This document shows, piece by piece, positions 58,231 to 64,000 of a DNA stretch of 64,000 nucleotides. Under the pieces are notes generated by a model. The model saw nothing but the letters and a program-made list of their open reading frames with translations. It did not search any database and was not told the DNA's origin. Numbering within the stretch: the stretch's first letter is position 1; the number at the start of each line of letters is the position of its first letter. Origin of the DNA: Garcia nutans (lineage: Eukaryota > Streptophyta > Magnoliopsida > Malpighiales > Euphorbiaceae). The position numbers and the translations under genes are program-made. The DNA lies in contig CANTUV010000078.1 of assembly GCA_947685225.1 (NCBI GenBank), positions 62,001 through 126,000 of the forward strand, given 5' to 3'.

Positions 58231-59150
58231 TTATAGAAAGAAAATTTTTGGTGGGAAATAAAAAATTTCATAACTTCGTATTTGAAAATTTTTGATAAAA
58301 TTTGGTGAGAAGTGAAAACAAGCTTTATGAATTTAGATTTCCTTTTTAAATTGTGCAACTTAAAAAATTAAGATTTTTTTTAAAGCTGTATGGAATAAGT
58401 TTGAAAAAGATTTTTTTAAACAATTCAAAAAATTTAGAATGTGTAAGTTGAAGTTGAAAGGGAGTGTGCATAAGTGCATTAAATATAGGATTGAGCATGA
58501 ATTTCTGTGAAATTGTCAGCTGGGTTTTTTATTTTTGCCAAATGAAACTCAGAAACTCTCACCTGCTATCTGTCTGTGGTCCTTCTGCAATTGATTACTG
58601 GGATTTTTAATGCCTAACGACTGGTCCATTTTTATTTTTCATAAGCTAAGAGAAATATGCCCTCATCATATTCTCTATTTTTCCTTGATATAAATAATAA
58701 ATATTTTCTTTTTTTTAAAAAAAAAAATTAACCAAAACATTTTAAATTTGACATCTTTAATGGAGGCATTTATATTGCCAATCTATCACTTGGAGTGGGG
58801 CAAAATTAAACCACAAGTCTAAGCGAAATAAAATCATTAAATATATATTTCAAATGAGTTTTCTTTTTTATATTTTTAGAAAAGGATATTTTTTAATTAA
58901 TTAACATATTATACCAATGATATATTAGTCCATTTGGTTTAGAAAAATAAATCCTATTAAATAAGAAAGAATTTGAAATGTAGAACTATAAATTTTCAAA
59001 AAATAAGTCCTCTTGGACCAAATTGATTACAGTTTCAAGTGTAGTGTAGAATAAAAATTTTTTAGTAATACTTATTTAATAGAATTCTATGTGATTTTGA
59101 ATGTAAAATCTTAAAAAGGATTTATACAGTCTCAATACGAGATAACTGAT
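58231..59150. other. AT-rich intergenic region
   Basis: No coding sequence, RNA gene or repeat end was recognised. Confidence 0.5.
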
Positions 59151-59429
59151 ACGTTAGCATCCGTTTACAACAACAACAACAACTAAGCTTTAGTCCCAAA
59201 CAAGTTGGGGTCGGCTGTATGGATCCTCAACAAAATAAGCTTAAAAGACACCAAAAAAGATACTCCAGCCTTAGGCCCCTTCCAAGACACGGATTTTACG
59301 TCTCCATTCAAGTCTGTCATTAATCAAATCCGCATCAAGATCTAAGGCACGTAAGTCTCTTGCTATCATCTCATTCCACACAGTTCTAGGTCTTCCACGA
59401 CCTCTAGCCCCCTCAATCAACAAATTCTC

Positions 59430-61319
59430 TCACTTACGAACCGCAGCATTAGGAGGTCTTCTTAAAACATGTCCATACCATCTAAGTCTTCCTTCCCTCA
59501 CCTTATCTCCGACATCCGCTACTTGGACTTTTTGTCGAATATGAACATTCTTAATTTTTTCCAATATGGTATATCCACACATCCATCTTAGCATCCTCAT
59601 TTCTGCCACACTCATCTTATGCAAATGTTGTCCCGTTGGTGCCCAACACTCACTACCATAGAGCATCGCAGGCCTAACAACCGTCCTATAGAATTTACCT
59701 TTCACTTTCAGAGGTATTTTCTTATCACATAGAACCCCAGTCGCACCCTTCCACTTCAACCACCCTACCTATATTCTGTGGGCCACATCTTCATCTATAC
59801 GGCCATCATTCTGGAACACCGAACCCAAATATTTGAACTGCTTGGTTTTAAGAACCAAAACTCCATCCAACTTGACCTCATGTTCCTGCTTCTTCCTTAG
59901 ACTGAACTCACAGTGCATATATTCTGTTTTACTCCTACTTAACTTAAAACCCTTGTCCTCGAGGGTTTTTCTCCACACTTCCAACTTACGGTTTACACTA
60001 GCACTAGTCTCATCAATTAAAATAATGTCATCAGCAAACAACATACACCAAGGAACATCGTCTTGTATGCTTCTGGTTAGCTCGTCCATAACCAGGGTAA
60101 ATAAGTATGGACTCATGGCCGAACCTTGATGCAATCCGGTAGTAATGGGGAAAGCCTCAGTATCTCCACCAGGTGTTTTCACACTAGTGGATGCATTCTC
60201 ATACATGTCCTTGATGATGTTGATATATTTGCCGCTGACTCATTTCCTCTTCAAAACCCACCATAACACTTCTCTTGGTACTCTATCATAGGCTTTCTCC
60301 AAGTCAATAAATACCATGTGGAGATCTTTCTTCTTCTCTTGATACAATTCCATTAGTCTTCTTAGAAGAGAAATAGCCTCCATGGTAGATCTTCCTGGCA
60401 TAAACCCAAATTGATTCTCCGAAACTCTTGTAAGCTTCCTCAATCTGTGTTCAATAATCCTTTCCCATAATTTCATAGTATGGCTCATAAGTTTGATACC
60501 CCGATAATTTGTACAACATTGAATGTCTCCTTATTTTTATATATGGGTACCAGGATACTCTTCCTCCAGGCATTCGACATCTTACGTCCTTTCACAATAG
60601 CATTAAAGAGTTTAGTTAACCAGGCAACTCCAACCTCTCCAAGGTTCTTCCAAAACCTCTATAGGAATACCATCCGGGCCACAAGCTTTACCAACTTTCA
60701 TATATTTCAAGGCTTCTCTTACTTCACTATGCAAGATCCTCCTAGACCAGCTGATATAACCATTTGTTGCAAGAAGACCTTGAAAATCTTGTTCATGTTC
60801 AGGGTTGAATAACTGCTCAAAATAAGCCTTCTATCTCTCCTTAATCTCAACATCTCCTGTCAACACCCGTTGATCTTCGTCCTTTATACATTTGACTTGG
60901 CTTAAATCTTTGCTTTTCCTTTCTCTCATCCTTGCAATCTTGTAAATGCCCATTTCTCCCTCTTTAGTACCTAACTTTTGATAAATCCCTTCTAAGGCTC
61001 TGCCACGAGCTACACTAACAGCTTTCTTTGCCTCTTTCTTAGCCCTCTTATATTCCTCAAAGGCCTCGCTATTAACCGCATTCGGTAACTTTTTATACCA
61101 TTCCCTCTTATCCTTAATAGCCTTTTGAACCTCCTCATCCCACCACCATGCATCGTGCGGTCGAGGCCCTGCCCCTTTAGAGATCCCATGCAATTTACTA
61201 CCTGCTTTCTTAATGTCACCTTCCATTTTTGTCCACAAGTCCTCTGCATTAGCCTCAAGGTTCCAAATGTCTTCTTTTAGTAACTCCTCCTTAAAGGTAC
61301 CTTGAGCTAGGTCTTTCAA
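59430..61319 (-). pseudogene. RTE LINE reverse transcriptase
   Basis: A linker region (61319-60831: DLWTKMEGDIKKAGSKLHG, EEYKRAKKEAKKAVSVARG) leads to RT blocks: EALKYMKVGKACGPDGIP in a broken stretch, NQFGFMPGRSTMEAI and VFIDLEKAYDRVPREVLWW (60488-60240), then TTGLHQGSAMSPYLF and CMLFADDIILID (60206-59769, FADD intact), and PAMLYGSECWAPTGQH, RRPPNAAVRK at the C-terminus (59759-59430). Frame breaks lie near 60490-60830, at 60239 and near 59765. Confidence 0.88.
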
Positions 61320-61322
61320 TTT

Positions 61323-62375
61323 TCACCATCTTATCCTTGGTTCCAATACTTTCTTACCATTCCTCCAGCTACTTTTATTCTTAACATCTAAAACCACAAT
61401 ATGATGTTGCGCCGTCAATGCTTCACCCGGAATGACCTTGCAATCCTTACACTTACTTTTGCCCCGTTTTCGAGTAAGTATGAAGTCTATTTGACTTTGG
61501 GTTCGTCCACTCTTAAAGGTAATCAAGTGTGACCCCCTCTTTTCAAAGCAGGTATTTGCCAGCACTAGATCATAAGCCACCACAAAATCCAAAATGCTCT
61601 TTCCCTCCTCATTCCTGTTGCCAAAACCATAACCCCCATGGATCCTGTCATAACCATTACTGTCCTTACCAACATGCCCGTTAAGGTCCCCACCAATGAA
61701 AATTTGTTGATTATCCGGAATACTTTGCATGATTTCATCCATATCTTCCCAGAACTGAACCTTGGATACTCCGTCCAAACCTACTTGGGGAGCATAAGCA
61801 CTAATAATATTAATAGTGTCATCTCCCAAAACAAGCCTCAAAGAGATAATCCTGTCTCCCTTTCTCTTCACTTCCACCACCTTGTCTTTAAGCGTAGGTT
61901 CAATAATAATGCCCACACCATTCCTATTGTAATCCAAGCCACAATACCACAGCTTATATCCTGAGTTACCAATCTCTTTTGCTTTATTTCCCTTCCACCT
62001 GGTTTCCTGCAAACAAGCAATACTAACCTTCCTTCTTTTCAAAGTATCCACAAGCTCTATAGACTTTCCAGTCAGAGTGCCAATATTCCAACTACCTAAT
62101 CTTACTCGGCTCTCTTGGACTTGCTTCTTTAGCCGCATTCGTCCATAATGCGGTAGCCCTTTCCTGTCTGACACCACATCCGGGCGCTGATATGGTGGGA
62201 CTAACTTCTTTACCCATACCCGTCCATGGCATGAGAACCTTTGCTCATACTCCACCACACCCAGGCGTCGATGTGATGGAACCCCTTGCTCATTTAACAT
62301 TACACCCGGGTGCCGATGTAGCACGTGCCTAGGTGAGCACGTCCCAACGGTATAATGATAGTTTTGAGGATCCAT
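61323..62375 (-). pseudogene. RTE LINE N-terminal and endonuclease domain
   Basis: A 350-codon open stretch starting at an ATG at 62373-62375. After a Pro/His/Arg-rich leader it has the APE-like endonuclease: RLGSWNIGTLTGKSIELVD, IACLQETRWKGN, IISAYAPQVGLDGVSK, IFIGGDLNGHVGKD, ILDFVVAYDLVLANTCFEKR and QSQIDFILTRK. Catalytic Asn, Glu, Asp and Asn positions are present. It ends in a TGA where Trp is usual, and the same frame continues on the far side. Confidence 0.88.
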
Positions 62376-62479
62376 AAAAAGTTTGGCAAAATTTTTACAC
62401 TGGCCGCCAACCTACCGCAACCCTCCTCCTTTATCCGGGCTTGGGACCGGCTACGATACTCGCAGGTGGAGTTAATGAT

Positions 62480-62599
62480 AGGGGTGCAACACGAGAACTT
62501 CCCAAGAGGTTACCCATCTCAGTACTACTCTCGCCCAAGCATGTTTAACTTCGGAGTTCTGATGGGATCCAGTGAGTTAGTGCTGGTATGATCGCGCCC
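62480..62599 (-). rRNA. 5S rRNA-derived sequence (pseudogene) at the LINE 5' end
   Basis: On the - strand it starts GGGCGCGATCATACCAGCAC and ends GTTCTCGTGTTGCACCCCT, full 5S length. Compared with the usual plant 5S, the A-box region reads AGTTAAACATGCTTGG where AGTTAAGCGTGCTTGG is normal, and the C-box region has GATGGGTAACCTCTTGG for GATGGGTGACCTCCTGG. Several changes are of the CpG-decay kind. No T-run terminator follows; transcription would read into the LINE. It is a single copy, not a 5S array, and lies within the LINE's target duplication. Confidence 0.9.
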
Positions 62600-62859
62600 G
62601 CAAAAGTAAAAGGTATAACGTTAGCATCCGTTTAAAATAAAAAAAATAATATTCACCATTCTTAAAATAAATAATAACAATAGTTTTTCTATAGCTGCTA
62701 ATCCAAATCTATAAAGGATTCTATATTGACCACTAATCCAAATCTATAATAGATTACAAAAAAAAAATTGTTGTTTTCCTTTTACTGTAAGGATTAGCCG
62801 AACCAATTAAAATTAGGGCACATAATGCTCTATTATACTACTTTTTGAAGATAGAAGCT

Positions 62860-63915
62860 ATGGCAATAGGAAATCTAATGCAATGCCTTAATTAAGATTT
62901 AGTGGTAGAAATATTATTAAGATTACCTTTCAAATCTCCACTGCGATTCAAGAGTGTATCCAAATCATGGCAGTCGATCATCACCGGCTCAAATTTTGTC
63001 AAACTACGTTTACGACAAGGCAAATTTTTCATCAAAACAGGTCTATCTGCATATTGTTTTATTGATTGTCAAAAGGTTTCAGAGAATTTTTCTTCTCATC
63101 AAGCAATAGAGATTCTGCAACTTCCATCCAAAATATTGGGGAGCCATCTTAGATCTTTTTCAAATAATATAGTCCCCTGCAATGGTTTAATATGTTTTTT
63201 GAATGATGAATATAAGTGTATTATATGGAATCCATTGACAACTGAATTTAAATCATTTCCTAACTCCTCCATTGATTATAAAGATTGTGAATTTCTTTTT
63301 GGGTTTAGTTATGATAAATCCATTGATGATCACAAGATAGTAAAGATAAAGGGTTTTTATGGAAGCAGAAGAAAGGAAGTGGAGGTATTAAATCTCAAAT
63401 CAAATTCTTGGAGGAAGATTAATCAAGAATTTGATTTTGATATTTGTTCTACGTTTGCAAGGACCTTTGCTAATGGAGCTCTTCATTGGCTAGGCTGTTC
63501 TATGGAAGATGAAAAATGTTCTATTATTGCTCTTGATATAGAAGATGAAAAATTTCAAGTATTTGGATGTCCAGATCCGAGTTGTACATATTGGAAAACT
63601 ATTGATGTTCTAGGAGCATGCCTCTGTGTATACTATAAAATCTATGATGAAATTGAGGTATGGATTATGAAGGATTATGGTGTAGAATTATCATGGACTA
63701 AACTGTTTACAGTTCCAAATATAACAGGATTTACATCTCTTATCATAACCATAGATGGCCCAATAACTGGGAGGGGAACTGATCTTCGTTGTGGAGCACT
63801 GGCAATGTTTGATATAATGAAGCAGAGTTACGAGTTTATCTCACTGGATGTAAAGCATTCTTATACCCCCGTTCGTATTACTCAAGTAAGCATCGATTCA
63901 ATGAAATTTCGATAG
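62860..63915 (+). pseudogene. F-box protein gene with an F-box-associated domain, nonsense codon 12
   Basis: The expected frame opens at the ATG at 62860 (MAIGNLMQCLN) and meets TAA at 62893-62895, in the position of the conserved Glu of the LPEDLVVEI F-box start. From 62896 it is open to the stop at 63913-63915: DLVVEILLRLPFKSPLRFKS, the rest of the F-box, then the F-box-associated domain (CNGLICFLNDEYKCIIWNPL, FGFSYDKSIDDHKIVKIK, NGALHWLGCSMEDEKCS, EVWIMKDYGVELSWTKLF). Such proteins choose substrates for SCF ubiquitin ligases. No in-frame ATG restores the F-box, so the product would lose its Skp1-binding domain. The rest shows no lesion, so the event is probably recent. Confidence 0.8.
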
Positions 63916-64000
63916 AGAAGTTCACTCTTTGTCTATTTTCTTGGGAATTCATTGGTTAAACAGATTAATAGCAATTTAATTTCATTTGCCCTTTACTTTC

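Larger units (their letters stand above)
59168..62617 (-). mobile_element. RTE-type LINE with a 5S rRNA head
   Basis: The exact 17-bp duplication ACGTTAGCATCCGTTTA lies at 59151-59167 and 62618-62634. On the - strand the insert begins with 18 bases, then a 120-base 5S rRNA sequence, then an RTE 5' UTR (GTCCCAAGCCCGG, AGGAGGAGGGTTGCGG), one long endonuclease-RT coding region, and a 3' end GGGACTAAAGCTTAG with a (GTT)n tail. That 3' end and tail are characteristic of plant RTE LINEs, which have no poly(A). The coding region carries several stops and frameshifts. Confidence 0.92.

Noticed and set aside
59833..60129. Open frame on the + strand in the RTE LINE
   Set aside because: Antisense shadow of the reverse transcriptase block with FADD.
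61638..61964. Open frame on the + strand in the RTE LINE
   Set aside because: Antisense shadow of the endonuclease domain.
62480..62599. A functional 5S rRNA gene
   Set aside because: It is a single copy inside a LINE target duplication, with changed promoter boxes and no T-run terminator; 5S genes normally occur in tandem arrays.
62480..62617. A Cassandra (5S-bearing TRIM) LTR
   Set aside because: No TG...CA LTR ends, no second LTR and no primer-binding site surround the 5S; the flanks are the LINE 5' UTR and the LINE target duplicate.

Overview
The window looks like nuclear DNA of a eudicot plant. Genes are split by short GT-AG introns, the sequence is very AT-rich, LTR elements are primed from the initiator methionine tRNA (TGGTATCAGAG next to the LTR), and the gene families are plant ones: a SIAMESE-related CDK inhibitor, a U-box kinase and an F-box protein with an F-box-associated domain. 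The species cannot be named from the sequence alone. No prokaryotic genes, CRISPR array or tRNA gene was seen.

Layout: (1) 405-1964 (+) is an apparently intact four-exon ENTH-domain gene. (2) 2391-13053 (-) is a seven-exon plant U-box receptor-like kinase gene (USP, coiled coil, kinase, U-box; PUB33-like), converging tail to tail with the ENTH gene. It is dead: a complete Ty1-copia element sits inside exon 4, several reading-frame lesions occur, and the kinase DFG has become EFG. (3) 14692-20998 is an old copia element (-) carrying a nested solo LTR. (4) 23104-27763 is a younger copia element (+) with very short LTRs. (5) 31796-39437 is an L1-type LINE (-) carrying a 2.4-kb solo LTR. (6) 39438-47210 is AT-rich and gene-poor, with LINE scraps and MITE-like copies. 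(7) 47211-47783 (+) is an intact SMR CDK-inhibitor gene with a long Glu-Gln repeat and an (AAT)n tract just after the stop. (8) 48119-50296 holds two hAT-like non-autonomous DNA elements; the larger encloses a gypsy integrase/chromodomain fragment. (9) 50297-53222 holds a 74-bp tandem duplication, a degraded TRIM-like element, a perfect hairpin, a relic of an F-box gene end and a Stowaway-like MITE. (10) 54394-58230 (+) is an L1 LINE reduced to ORF1 plus a 3' end, split by a gag-only LTR element (TR-GAG type). (11) 59151-62634 is an RTE-type LINE (-) whose 5' end is a 120-bp 5S rRNA sequence; one 17-bp target duplication encloses LINE and 5S together. (12) 62860-63915 (+) is an F-box gene broken by an early nonsense codon.

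Only two protein-coding genes therefore look functional (ENTH and SMR). Most of the rest is layered transposable elements, and exact target-site duplications allow many insertions to be ordered. The most unusual items are the 5S-headed LINE, the gag-only element whose Gag resembles that of the copia element 45 kb away, and the hAT-like element carrying a chromodomain fragment. No wholly new enzymatic system was recognised.
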